Of a DNA stretch of 64,000 bases, positions 34,489 through 43,007 are shown one piece after another. A program made the position numbers and the translations under genes. This DNA comes from Mycobacterium paraseoulense (GTDB lineage Bacteria > Actinomycetota > Actinomycetes > Mycobacteriales > Mycobacteriaceae). The notes under the pieces are model-generated. The model saw nothing but the letters and a program-made list of their open reading frames with translations, did no database searches and had not been told where the DNA came from. The stretch covers positions 4,154,001-4,218,000 of the forward strand of contig NZ_AP022619.1 of the NCBI RefSeq assembly GCF_010731655.1. The letters run 5' to 3'. Position 1 is the first letter of the stretch. Each line of letters opens with the position of its first letter.

Positions 34489-35294
34489 GGCGTCTTCAGG
34501 AACACGTCGTTGAGCGTGACCGTGCGCAGGTTGCGCTCGCGGATGAAGTCGACGAGTTGTGGGTAGACGTGCGTGACGGGCAGGTGGTTGAGGTGCCCGA
34601 TGACGATGGCCTGCGGTGTGAAGTACTGCTCGGCCATCTGCACGATGTAGTCCTCGGTGATCAGCGTCGAATCCGACAGCGATCCCGACCACAACGTCGG
34701 CACCGTGTAGCCCAGATCGGCGGCGACTGCGTCGACGACCGCATTGCGCTTCGCGTACGGCGGCCGCCAGTACGGCTTCGCGCCGACGCCGTACGTCTGC
34801 TTGAGGAATTCGTCGTTGCGGGTGAGCTGTCGGGCGATCTGGTCTTTGGGCAGCGCCGTCAGGTCGGGGTGGGACCAGGTGTGGTTGCCGAGTTGGATCT
34901 GCCCGCTGTCGACCAGGGGCCGCAGCATCTCCTTGTTCTCGGTCCAGGAGTCATAGGTGCCGTTGACGAAGTAGGTCAACCGCACACCGGTGTCCTTGGC
35001 GAACTGCGTGTACGCGCGCACCACCTCGCTGTTGACGCCGTCGTCGACGGTCAGCGCGAGCAGATCGCCTTCGCCGGGGATCTTGATCAATGCGCCGCCG
35101 CCGGGCAGCGGGATGCGGGCGTCGGGCGGCGGGGGCGGTAACAGGGCCGCCGGGGCGGCGGGGCCGGATACCGCCACGGAGGCCGGCGGCACTTGGGCGA
35201 ACGTCCGCGGCTGCGGGTCGACCACGAGCCGGGCGGCACCCACGCCGGCGACGACCGACGCGGCAAGCGAACCCAGGAACTGACGGCGGTTCAT
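34485..35294 (-). CDS. polysaccharide deacetylase family protein, Tat-like leader
   Basis: A 269-residue exported deacetylase (NodB-like, CE4). The start ATG at 35294 gives a Tat-type leader MNRRQFLGSLAASVVAGVG. The NodB domain shows motif 1 LTVDDGVNSE, motif 2 GNHTWSHPDLTAL (zinc histidines), motif 3 YWRPPYAKRN and late IGHLNHLPV. A proline-rich linker (PAALLPPPPP) lies between leader and domain. It probably removes acetyl groups from cell-wall sugars or peptidoglycan. It is the only gene on this strand until the esterase 184 bp upstream. Confidence 0.87.
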   Translation of the reverse strand: MNRRQFLGSLAASVVAGVGAARLVVDPQPRTFAQVPPASVAVSGPAAPAALLPPPPPDARIPLPGGGALIKIPGEGDLLALTVDDGVNSEVVRAYTQFAKDTGVRLTYFVNGTYDSWTENKEMLRPLVDSGQIQLGNHTWSHPDLTALPKDQIARQLTRNDEFLKQTYGVGAKPYWRPPYAKRNAVVDAVAADLGYTVPTLWSGSLSDSTLITEDYIVQMAEQYFTPQAIVIGHLNHLPVTHVYPQLVDFIRERNLRTVTLNDVFLKTP

Positions 35295-35428
35295 CTCGAC
35301 GGCGAAGGTGGTACGGACTCGACGTGGGTGGCGGCGCGGCGCGCACCGGGCCGACCCGCGGAGGGGTCGCCCGTCATGCAGTACATCGCAGCCATCAGCA
35401 GCGAACGGTACCACTACCAGGGCGAATA

Positions 35429-35442
35429 TAACGCGAGCGTTA
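35429..35442. promoter_or_regulatory. inverted repeat TAACGC/GCGTTA
   Basis: A perfect 6-2-6 repeat upstream of the deacetylase, nested in wider ACCAG/CTGGT arms. A possible regulator site; no evidence for which protein. Confidence 0.3.
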
Positions 35443-35478
35443 CTGGTGGGTCATCTGTGAATTTTGTGACCAGTGTGA

Positions 35479-36855
35479 TCAGCCGTGCTGGGGCAGCTGC
35501 ACCGGTTCGACTTCGGGCGTGCCCAGCCGCGAGGCCAGCCAGGGCAGCGCAGCGGTGAACGCCTGGGCCGCGAACGGCCAGTCGTGCTTGCCCGGCTGGC
35601 TCACCACGGCGCAGGTGATCCCGTTGGCGGCGCCGGCGGCGCACAGCGCGTTGGCGGCGGCGTCCTGGCCCTCCGGGTTGGCGGTGGGGTCGGTGCTGGG
35701 GGCCGCCCCGGTCGGGTTGGCCTCCTCGGCGACGTTGCGCGGCTCCGATGACCCCGGGACGTCGAACCAGCCCGCAAGCCCGGTATAGCGACCATGGCGC
35801 GCCATCACCGTGAGCGGGTCGAAGGCGGCCCACGCCGTGTGGTTGCCGCCGAACAATTTGGCGATCGTTTGGTCCTTGGGGCCGACATTGGGGCTGCGGT
35901 CACCGGCGATGTCGACGAACGCGCTGAACAACTCCGGATGCATGACGGCCAGGTCGACCGCGCAGGTCCCGCCCATCGACCAGCCGGCGACGCCCCAGTT
36001 GGCGCGGTCGGCACTGACGCCGAAGTTCGACACCACGAACGGCACGACATCCTTGGTCAGATGGTCGGCGGAGTTGCCGCGACTGCCGTTGACGCACTCG
36101 GTGTCGTTGTCGAACGAACCGGTGGGATCGACGAACACCAGCACCGGGGAGAACCCGTGATGCGCGGCGGCGAAGCCGTCGATCGCGGTGAAGGCGCCGC
36201 CCGGGCCCAGCCAGTCGGCCGGGGTGTTGAACGCCGAGCTGATCATCATGACCGCCGGCAGCCGAGGCGGCGGATTGCTGTTGAACCACGCCGGAGGCAG
36301 ATAGACCAATTCCCGGCGGTGGTGAAAGTGGGAGGCGTTGTCGTCGATGTCCACCGGCACCACCACGCCCTTTGTCGGCCTGGTCCCGGCGACCTGCATC
36401 TCGGTGACCCGCAGCCGGTCGACCTGGTCGGGCAACGGCACCGAGGTCAGTTGATTCCACGCGGCAAGCGCCGTCGGGAAATAGCCCACCCATCCGTTGA
36501 GGGCCAGACCCGCGCACAACACGCACAGAGGTACGGACAGCACCGCGAGTGCGCGGCGCCACCAGTGTGCGCCCGGCCAGCCCACCAAGACCACCGCGGC
36601 GGCCAGGCCGGTCAGCGCGATCCAGACCCACAGCGCGGTCGGCGCCGGGTCGCCGGCCACGCCGAGCGACGTGATGTACCAATACGAGAGCGCGGTCACC
36701 GCGACCGCCGCGATCAGGGCCACGGGCAGCACCCGCTTGAGCCAGGGCCGCGCACGCCACTGGATCGCGACGATGAGCACCAGCAACGTCAGTGCCTGCA
36801 CGACCGGCGGGAACCAGCCGTGCAGCAAGGACAGTCGTCCAAAGAATTGGTCCAA
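35479..36855 (-). CDS. membrane-anchored esterase (antigen-85/esterase D-like)
   Basis: A 458-residue protein. About 150 N-terminal residues contain four hydrophobic helices (ALTLLVLIVAIQW, VLPVALIAAVAVTALSYW, ALWVWIALTGLAAAVVLV, ALAVLSVPLCVLCAGLAL). An extracellular alpha/beta hydrolase domain follows, with AVMMISSAFNTP, VFVDPTGSFDNDTEC, the nucleophile GVAGWSMGGTCA and a late QPGKHDWPF histidine. The arrangement resembles mycobacterial membrane-tethered relatives of mycolyltransferases. The start is TTG at 36855, supported by AAAGG about 9 nt upstream; no ATG is available near the first helix. Confidence 0.83.
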   Translation of the reverse strand: MDQFFGRLSLLHGWFPPVVQALTLLVLIVAIQWRARPWLKRVLPVALIAAVAVTALSYWYITSLGVAGDPAPTALWVWIALTGLAAAVVLVGWPGAHWWRRALAVLSVPLCVLCAGLALNGWVGYFPTALAAWNQLTSVPLPDQVDRLRVTEMQVAGTRPTKGVVVPVDIDDNASHFHHRRELVYLPPAWFNSNPPPRLPAVMMISSAFNTPADWLGPGGAFTAIDGFAAAHHGFSPVLVFVDPTGSFDNDTECVNGSRGNSADHLTKDVVPFVVSNFGVSADRANWGVAGWSMGGTCAVDLAVMHPELFSAFVDIAGDRSPNVGPKDQTIAKLFGGNHTAWAAFDPLTVMARHGRYTGLAGWFDVPGSSEPRNVAEEANPTGAAPSTDPTANPEGQDAAANALCAAGAANGITCAVVSQPGKHDWPFAAQAFTAALPWLASRLGTPEVEPVQLPQHG

Positions 36856-36991
36856 CAGTCGTTGCCTTTGCTGAGTCGATCGCTACGCGGAGCGGACCGG
36901 TGGTCTGTTCGAACGCACTGGGTCGGAAGACAACTATCCCACACCGGCCCCGCCCCTCCGGCTGCCCGTCGCGGCGTGTGGGTGTGACGTT

Positions 36992-39232
36992 CTACGTGTT
37001 CGTCACGCTGCTGAACGAGCGGAGGCGCAGGCTGTTGGCGACGACGAAAACGCTGGAAAACGCCATCGCGGCGCCCGCCAGCATCGGGTTCAGCATGCCG
37101 AGCGCGGCGAGTGGGATGGCGGCGATGTTGTAGCCGAAGGCCCAGAACAGGTTGCCCTTGATCGTGGCCAGCGTTCGCCGGGACAGCCGGATCGCATCCA
37201 CCGCGGCGCGCAAGTCGCCGCGGGTGACGGTGATGTCGGCGGCTTCGATCGCGACGTCGGTGCCGGTGCCCATGGCCACCCCGAGGTCGGCGGCAGCGAG
37301 GGCCGCGGCGTCGTTGACGCCGTCGCCGACCATGGCCACCACCTTGCCTTCGGACTGCAGGCGTTTGACGGCGGCGACCTTGTCGGCGGGCATCGTGTCG
37401 GAGATGACCTGTTCGATGCCGACCTGCTCGGCGATCCGATTGGCGACGGTCCCGTTGTCGCCGGTCAGCAAGATCGGTGTCAGGCCCAGCCGCTTGAACT
37501 GCCGGATCGCCTCGGCGCTGGTGGGTTTGACGGTGTCGGCGACCACCAGGACTCCGCGCGTGCGGCCGTCCCATCCGACGGCGACCGCGGTCTTGCCCTG
37601 GCCCTCGGCGCGCGCCCTGTCCGCCGACAGCGCGGCGTCCAGTGGCTGGCCCGCATCGGCCAGCAGGCGCGGGCGTCCGACCGTGACCGTGTGGCCGTCG
37701 ACGACGCCCCGCACCCCGTTGCCCTCGAGGCTGGCGAAACCGTCGGGTGTGGGCAGCGCGTGCAGCTCGGCTTTGGCGGCCCTGGCGATGGCCTGCGCGA
37801 TGGGATGTTCGGAGGCGTCTTCGAGCGCCCCGGCGTAACGAAGGAGCGTCTCGCGGTCGGTCGCCGGCCCGGTGATCACGTCGACCAGGCTCATCTTCCC
37901 GGTGGTGACCGTGCCGGTCTTGTCGAGCACGATCGTGTCGACGTTGCGGGTGGACTCCAGGACCTCGGGACCTTTGATCAGCACGCCGAGCTGAGCCGCG
38001 CGGCCCGTGCCGACGAGCAGGGCGGTCGGGGTGGCCAGGCCCAGGGCGCACGGGCAGGCGATGATGAGCACCGCGACGGCCGCGGTCAGGGCCGCCGTGG
38101 CCGGGGAGCCCAGCGCGAGCCATGCGCCGAGCGTCGCCAGCGCGATGCCGATGACGACGGGGACGAACACGCTGGAGATGCGGTCGGCGAGTCGTTGCAC
38201 TCCGGCCTTGCCCGACTGCGCCTCCTCGACCAACTTGGCCATGTGCGCCAGTTGCGTGTCGTCGCCGACGCGGGTGGCGCGCACGACGAGACGTCCGCCG
38301 ACGTTGACGGTGCCGCCCGTGACGCCGCCGCCCGGGCCGACCTCCGCGGGGACGGACTCCCCGGTGAGCATCGAGACGTCCACTGCCGACGAACCCGAGA
38401 CCACGACGCCGTCGGTGGCCACCTTCTCCCCGGGCCGCACCACGAACTGGTCCCCGACCGTCAGGCGGTCCACCGGGATGCGGGTCTCGGCGCCGTCGCG
38501 CAGCACGGCGACGTCCTTGGCGCCGAGCTCGAGCAATGCGCGCAGCGCGGCCCCCGCCGTCCGCTTGGACCGCTTCTCGAAGTACCGCCCGGCCAGCACG
38601 AACAGGGTCACGCCCGCGGCGACTTCGAGGTAGATGTTGCCCGCACCGTCGGACGGCCGGACGGTCAGTTCGAAGCGGTCGTGCATCCCCGGTACTCCGG
38701 CCGTCCCCAGGAACAGCGCGTACAGCGACCACAGGAATGCCGACAGCGTGCCGATCGAGACAAGGGTGTCCATCGTGGCGGTGCCGTGTCTGAGGTTCGC
38801 CCAGGCGGCGGCGTGAAAGGGACGGCCCGCCCACACGACGACCGGCGCGGCGAGGACCAGCGAAGCCCACTGCCAATAGCGAAATTGCAGAGCGGGGATC
38901 ATCGCCATGGCGATCACCGGGGTGGCCAGTACGAGCGCAGTGACGACGCGGGTGCGAAGGGCGGTCAGTTCGGGGTCGGCGCCCTCCTCCGGGGCGGGCT
39001 CCTCCCGACGTTGCGGCAAGGCCGCCGTGTAGCCGGCCTGTTCGACGGCGGCGATCAGCTGTTGCGGGTCATACCCCGAGGGAACGGTCAGGGTGGCCTT
39101 TTCGGTGGCGTAGTTCACGGTCGCGGCGACCCCGTCGAGCCTGTTCAGCTTCTTCTCGATCCGGGCCGCGCACGATGCACACGTCATTCCCGCGATCGTC
39201 AGCTCGATATGGGTCACCGGCGCCACGCTCAT
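36992..39232 (-). CDS. copper-translocating P1B-type ATPase
   Basis: A 746-residue heavy-metal P-type ATPase. The N-terminal metal-binding domain has GMTCASC (Cys18, Cys21). Eight membrane helices are expected; the translocation site is IACPCALG. Other motifs: MLTGESVP (actuator), LDKTGTVTTG (phosphorylated Asp), SEHPIA (nucleotide-binding HP) and VGDGVNDAAAL. CPC with an HMA of the CxxC type indicates Cu(I) export. Its ATG overlaps the stop of the upstream chaperone gene by 4 bp. It resembles mycobacterial CtpA/CtpB; the symbol is left open. Confidence 0.92.
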   Translation of the reverse strand: MSVAPVTHIELTIAGMTCASCAARIEKKLNRLDGVAATVNYATEKATLTVPSGYDPQQLIAAVEQAGYTAALPQRREEPAPEEGADPELTALRTRVVTALVLATPVIAMAMIPALQFRYWQWASLVLAAPVVVWAGRPFHAAAWANLRHGTATMDTLVSIGTLSAFLWSLYALFLGTAGVPGMHDRFELTVRPSDGAGNIYLEVAAGVTLFVLAGRYFEKRSKRTAGAALRALLELGAKDVAVLRDGAETRIPVDRLTVGDQFVVRPGEKVATDGVVVSGSSAVDVSMLTGESVPAEVGPGGGVTGGTVNVGGRLVVRATRVGDDTQLAHMAKLVEEAQSGKAGVQRLADRISSVFVPVVIGIALATLGAWLALGSPATAALTAAVAVLIIACPCALGLATPTALLVGTGRAAQLGVLIKGPEVLESTRNVDTIVLDKTGTVTTGKMSLVDVITGPATDRETLLRYAGALEDASEHPIAQAIARAAKAELHALPTPDGFASLEGNGVRGVVDGHTVTVGRPRLLADAGQPLDAALSADRARAEGQGKTAVAVGWDGRTRGVLVVADTVKPTSAEAIRQFKRLGLTPILLTGDNGTVANRIAEQVGIEQVISDTMPADKVAAVKRLQSEGKVVAMVGDGVNDAAALAAADLGVAMGTGTDVAIEAADITVTRGDLRAAVDAIRLSRRTLATIKGNLFWAFGYNIAAIPLAALGMLNPMLAGAAMAFSSVFVVANSLRLRSFSSVTNT

Positions 39233-39441
39233 GCCACCAAGACGGCCTCGTAGCCCGCCTCGTCAACCGCGCCGAGGACCGCGGCCGTGTCGATGGGAAC
39301 CGAGCTGGTGATCACGAGCCGGCCCGTTTCGGCGCTGACGTCCACGCGCTCCACGCCCGGGAGGCGACCGACCTCGTTCTTTACCGCCACCTCGCAGTGG
39401 GCACAGCTCATCCCCGCCACGCGGTATTCGCTCGTGGTCAT
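39229..39441 (-). CDS. copper chaperone (HMA domain, CopZ-like)
   Basis: A 70-residue heavy-metal-associated domain with metal motif GMSCAHC (Cys13, Cys16). ATG at 39441 has AGGGGAG upstream; longer in-frame starts are not supported. The stop overlaps the ATPase start, so the two are made together, giving a Cu(I) delivery-and-export pair. A CsoR/RicR-type palindrome sits 16-32 bp upstream of the ATG. Confidence 0.9.
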   Translation of the reverse strand: MTTSEYRVAGMSCAHCEVAVKNEVGRLPGVERVDVSAETGRLVITSSVPIDTAAVLGAVDEAGYEAVLVA

Positions 39442-39456
39442 GATCTCCCCTTCCTC

Positions 39457-39473
39457 ATACCCCGCAGGGGTAT
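39457..39473. promoter_or_regulatory. CsoR/RicR copper operator
   Basis: A perfect 7-3-7 palindrome, ATACCCC-GCA-GGGGTAT. It contains TACCC-N5-GGGTA, the consensus of mycobacterial RicR/CsoR copper repressors. It is directly upstream of the copper chaperone/ATPase operon; Cu(I) should relieve repression. Confidence 0.8.
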
Positions 39474-39639
39474 GCTCGGCGGCAACGTTCGCGCCCCACC
39501 GCCGTATTCCCCCGCGGAGCCATGAGGCCAAACGGGGCGTCGGAAAAGATCCGGGCCCGATCCAGACGGCGAGGGCACCACCACCATTGTGCCTGGTCGA
39601 CGGTGTCGAAGGCGCGGCCGGGATCGGTGCGGACCGGGA

Positions 39640-40461
39640 TCAGACGTAGCCCACGCCGATGTCGACCGACACCTGGGTGGCCGTGACCAACCGGGACTGG
39701 TCGGAGGCAAGCCAGGCGACGGCGTCGGCGATGTCCTCCGGCTGCGCGATTCCCTCGGGCAGCAGTGGCTTATGCAGGCCGCGCAGATGTGGGTACGTGT
39801 CGGCGGCAGCCCGCAGCGCCTCGCGCATCCGCCCGGTACCCATCGGCGTCGCGACCGCTCCGGGGTGGAGGCTGTTGACGCGGATGTTGTGCCGGCCCAG
39901 CTCGGCGGCGAATGCACGCGCCATCCCCACCACGGCGTGCTTGCTCGCGGTGTAGTGGATCATGAACGACTGCATGTTGATGCCGGCCGCCGACCCGATC
40001 AGGATGATCGATCCGCCGCGACCGCCGTCGACGATGTGAGGGGCGCCGGCCATCACGGTGTTCCAGGTGCCCGTCACGTTGGTGTCGATGGTGTCGCGGA
40101 ACGCTTCCGCCGTGATCTGGTCCCACGGCGCGGGACTGCAGATCCCCGCGTTGGCGACGATGATGTCGAGGCGTCCCAGCTCGCTGACCGCCCGGTCGAC
40201 GGCTGCTTTGAGCGCCTCGAGATCGCGGATGTCGACGGACGCGGCGATGACCCGTCTGCCGTTGGCGCTCACCAGCCGCGCCGTTTCGGTCAGATCCTCG
40301 GGCGTCGGCGAATCGTAGGGAACGCTCGGCGGCAATGGCCCGGCGATGTCGACGGCGATGATGTCGGCGCCCTCGGCGGCCAGGCGTGCGGCGTGCGCCC
40401 GGCCCTGCCCCCGCGCGGCGCCGGTGATCAGTGCGACCTTGCCCGAAATTGACTGGCTCAT
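39640..40461 (-). CDS. mycofactocin-type SDR oxidoreductase
   Basis: A 273-residue SDR. The N-terminal loop TGAARGQGRAHAARLAAEGADIIAVDI and the long insertion after strand 2 (PLPPSVPYDSPTPEDL) are hallmarks of the mycofactocin-coupled SDR group, which holds NAD tightly and needs the mycofactocin redox carrier. Catalytic residues: NAG at 105, S in LIGSAAG, Y-x-x-x-K in YTASKHAVVG. ATG at 40461. Likely oxidises a secondary alcohol. It is divergent from the SRPBCC gene. Confidence 0.88.
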   Translation of the reverse strand: MSQSISGKVALITGAARGQGRAHAARLAAEGADIIAVDIAGPLPPSVPYDSPTPEDLTETARLVSANGRRVIAASVDIRDLEALKAAVDRAVSELGRLDIIVANAGICSPAPWDQITAEAFRDTIDTNVTGTWNTVMAGAPHIVDGGRGGSIILIGSAAGINMQSFMIHYTASKHAVVGMARAFAAELGRHNIRVNSLHPGAVATPMGTGRMREALRAAADTYPHLRGLHKPLLPEGIAQPEDIADAVAWLASDQSRLVTATQVSVDIGVGYV

Positions 40462-40541
40462 CGGTTCTCGAAGTCCTTTCTCACCAACCCGGCGAAGCGT
40501 AGCGTCGAGCTGGCTTTGCGAGCTCAGCGGAGGGAGGCACG

Positions 40542-41018
40542 ATGACCGTCACCGTCGTCGATGCGGGACCCCGGCAGGTGAGCCGGTCGGTTGAAGTGGC
40601 CGCGCCGGCCGCCGAGCTGTACGCGATGGCCGCCAACCCGCGCCGCCATAGCGAACTCGACGGCTCGGGCACCGTGCGCGACAACATCAAGATGCCGGCG
40701 GAAGTGGCTGTGGGATCGAAGTTTTCGACCAAGATGAAGATGTATGGCCTGCCCTATCGGATCACCAGCACCGTGACCGCCCTGAAGCCGAACGAACTGG
40801 TCGAATGGCGTCACCCGGTGGGCCACCGCTGGCGCTGGGAGTTCGAATCGCTGTCCCCGACGCGGACGCGGGTCACCGAGACTTTCGACTATCGCGACGC
40901 CGGCGCGATCAAGAACGCACTGAAGTACTACGAGCGGATCGGCGCCTGCAAAGGAAATGCCGCCGGCATCGAGGCCACGCTCGCCCAGTTGCGAGACCGC
41001 TACGCCGCCGCGCGATAA
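40542..41018 (+). CDS. SRPBCC (START-like) family protein
   Basis: A 158-residue polyketide-cyclase/START-like protein. [31 protein letters not shown] opens the fold, followed by [32 protein letters not shown] and a C-terminal helix [22 protein letters not shown]. Such proteins bind a hydrophobic ligand; no catalytic role is clear. GGAGGGAGG gives a strong ribosome site before ATG 40542. Divergent from the mycofactocin SDR. Confidence 0.82.
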   Translation: MTVTVVDAGPRQVSRSVEVAAPAAELYAMAANPRRHSELDGSGTVRDNIKMPAEVAVGSKFSTKMKMYGLPYRITSTVTALKPNELVEWRHPVGHRWRWEFESLSPTRTRVTETFDYRDAGAIKNALKYYERIGACKGNAAGIEATLAQLRDRYAAAR

Positions 41019-41035
41019 CCGCGTTCCCCGACGCC

Positions 41036-41653
41036 TCACCGCATGCCGAGGCGCTTCAGGTGTTCGATCATGGTGTCTACCGCGGCTTCCAGAGGCGCGG
41101 TGTCGCGCCGCACCTGGCTGAGCAACAACCCACCTTGAATGCCGGCGAGCATGGCCAGAGCGACGCGCTCGACGTCCGTTCCGTCGGCCAGTTCACCGCG
41201 CGCGGCGATCGCGGCCAGGCTGTCGTGGATCATGTTCTCCCACTGGGCGAATGACCGGGCGAGCTGGGCGCGCGCAACGGGATCCGCTTCCGACAGCTCG
41301 TTGGCCATCGAGCCGATCGGGCAGCCTCCCGCGCAGCCCAGGCGTTGCACCAGGTTCACCATGATGTCGCGCCAGCGGCGCAGGTCCTCGATGCTGTCGA
41401 TGCGGTCGAGGCCCAGGTGCTGCACGCCGAGCACACGATCGGTTTGAAAATCGATGACGGCGGCCACGAGGTCGCTCTTGTCGGCGAAGTAGTGGTACAT
41501 CTGCGAGGTGCTGATGGCCGCGGCTTCCTGGATGTCCTCAATGGTCGTCCGCGCGACGCCGCGCTGCAGCATCAAGTCTGAAGCGGCGGCCACGATCCGC
41601 GCGCGGGTTGCGCGCCCTTTCGCCGTGAGTCTGTCGTACGGGACCGGCGCCAT
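41036..41653 (-). CDS. TetR family regulator of the peroxiredoxin locus
   Basis: A 205-residue repressor. HTH: TRARIVAAASDLMLQRGVAR, then IEDIQEAAAISTSQMYHYFADKSDLV (MYHYF). The C-terminal part contains CAGGCPIGSMANELSEAD, the signature of the NemR/YxaF-like group with paired cysteines that may sense electrophiles or oxidants. ATG at 41653 behind GAAAGGGGG is preferred to one 10 codons earlier. It is divergent from the peroxiredoxin-like/DUF417 genes with an inverted repeat between. Confidence 0.88.
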   Translation of the reverse strand: MAPVPYDRLTAKGRATRARIVAAASDLMLQRGVARTTIEDIQEAAAISTSQMYHYFADKSDLVAAVIDFQTDRVLGVQHLGLDRIDSIEDLRRWRDIMVNLVQRLGCAGGCPIGSMANELSEADPVARAQLARSFAQWENMIHDSLAAIAARGELADGTDVERVALAMLAGIQGGLLLSQVRRDTAPLEAAVDTMIEHLKRLGMR

Positions 41654-41696
41654 CGAGCCCCCTTTCCGTGGACTGAGCTTCACAGCCTACTCGTTT

Positions 41697-41712
41697 TGGA
41701 GTTGACACTCCA
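41697..41712. promoter_or_regulatory. operator candidate TGGAGT/ACTCCA
   Basis: A perfect 6-4-6 inverted repeat between the TetR gene and the peroxiredoxin-like gene. A TTGACA hexamer overlaps its right half. Such TGGAG-centred sites are common for this TetR subgroup (inference). Confidence 0.6.
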
Positions 41713-41806
41713 TTTTTGGTTCATCATGCTGAACGCAAACGTCTACTAATCCGTGCCGGAAGTTGTTGTGCGCCAGGCCGGCACGCATGCGAAGGGTGAG
41801 GACCTC

Positions 41807-42484
41807 ATGACAAGTACCGCAGACACCAACCACGTGACGATCGCCGAGCGGGTCGCGGGATTCCAGCAGGAGATGGCGAGCCAACTGCCCCAGGACGTTG
41901 CCGACACCTTTGGCGCCGAGCAGGCGCGGCTGCGGGCCGGTGGCGTGCCGGCCGGCGTCGCCGCGCCCGGCACCGCCATGCCCGGTGGGCAGCTGCTTGA
42001 CGTGCACGGCGAACCCACCACCCTGGCCGAGAGCGTCGGTGGACGCACTGCGGTGGTTGTGCTCTACCGCGGTGCGTGGTGCCCCTACTGCAACCTGGCA
42101 CTGCGCGCCTACCAGGAGCACCTGGTGCCGTCGCTGGCGCACCGTGATGTCGCGCTGGTGGCCATCAGCCCGCAGAAGCCCGACGGCTCATTGTCATCGC
42201 AGGAGATCAACGCTTTGAGCTTCACCGTGCTGTCCGACCCGGGCAATCAGCTCGCAGCGGGGCTGGGCGTACTCACCGCTCCGTCGGACGACGCCCAGGC
42301 CGCGCAGCGCAGCCTCGGCCTGGAGCTCCGGGAGGCGAATGCCGACGGGACGTACGGGTTGCCGATGCCAACCGTGACGATCGTCGACCGCGCCGGGACC
42401 ATCCGGTGGATCGACGTCCATCCCGATTACACGACCCGCACCGAGGTCGCCGACATCGTCGCTGCCCTGGATAGCCTCGAGTGA
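41807..42484 (+). CDS. peroxiredoxin-like (AhpC/TSA) protein
   Basis: A 225-residue thioredoxin-fold protein. The active site is LYRGAWCPYCN with Cys92 and Cys95, as in the AhpC/TSA 'peroxiredoxin-like' group rather than typical 2-Cys peroxiredoxins. VALVAISPQKPDGS and the LSFTVLSDPGNQLA strand complete the fold; MPTVTIVDRAGTIRW is the late strand. About 60 N-terminal residues form a helical extension. ATG at 41807 is chosen since GAGG lies 6 nt upstream. Probably reduces peroxides or reactive chlorine products; co-transcribed with DUF417. Confidence 0.85.
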   Translation: MTSTADTNHVTIAERVAGFQQEMASQLPQDVADTFGAEQARLRAGGVPAGVAAPGTAMPGGQLLDVHGEPTTLAESVGGRTAVVVLYRGAWCPYCNLALRAYQEHLVPSLAHRDVALVAISPQKPDGSLSSQEINALSFTVLSDPGNQLAAGLGVLTAPSDDAQAAQRSLGLELREANADGTYGLPMPTVTIVDRAGTIRWIDVHPDYTTRTEVADIVAALDSLE

Positions 42485-42515
42485 ACCCGGGGCTGCGGGA
42501 GCTCGTGCTCAGTAC

Positions 42516-43007
42516 GTGCTGAAAAACGACGTCGTCACCGCCCCAAGCTCAATCCCGTTGGGGCAACGGCTAACCGGGTGGGGGCAATTCATCGGCCGCT
42601 ACGGCCTGGTGGTCGTGCTGGCCTGGATCGGGTTCGGGAAGTACGTCAAGATGGAATCCCGCGTGCTGATCGAGCACAGCCCGCTGATGAGCTGGATATA
42701 CGACGTGCTGAGCGTCACCGCGGTCGCACGCGGGCTGGGCACCATGGAAATCGTTGCGGCACTGCTCATTGCGTTGCGGCCGGTATGGCCACGCGCGTCG
42801 GCGGCCGGCAGCGCGCTGGCGGTGGTGCTCTTCTTGGGGACGCTGAGTTTCTTGTTCACCACCCCCGGGGTCGTCGCCACCCACTCCGCGGGCCTGCCCG
42901 TGCTCTCGGCGCTACCGGGCCAGTTCCTGCTCAAGGACCTGGTGCTGATCGGCGTCGCGGTGTGGAGTTTGGGCGAGTCGCTGGGCGCACGAACAGCGTC
43001 CCCCTGA
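42516..43007 (+). CDS. DUF417 membrane protein (YkgB/RclC-like)
   Basis: A 163-residue protein with four hydrophobic segments (FIGRYGLVVVLAWIGFGKYV, MEIVAALLIALRPV, ALAVVLFLGTLSFLFTTPGV, FLLKDLVLIGVAVWSL). DUF417 includes E. coli RclC, part of the reactive-chlorine response. GTG at 42516 lies 32 bp after the peroxiredoxin-like gene. Together with the cysteine-bearing TetR protein this suggests a chlorine/oxidant defence unit. Its 3' end overlaps the convergent TetR gene by 77 bp. Confidence 0.82.
   Translation: MLKNDVVTAPSSIPLGQRLTGWGQFIGRYGLVVVLAWIGFGKYVKMESRVLIEHSPLMSWIYDVLSVTAVARGLGTMEIVAALLIALRPVWPRASAAGSALAVVLFLGTLSFLFTTPGVVATHSAGLPVLSALPGQFLLKDLVLIGVAVWSLGESLGARTASP

Noticed and set aside
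35455..35480. CRP-type TGTGA sites upstream of the deacetylase
   Set aside because: TGTGA occurs twice but the matching TCACA half is missing at the right spacing.
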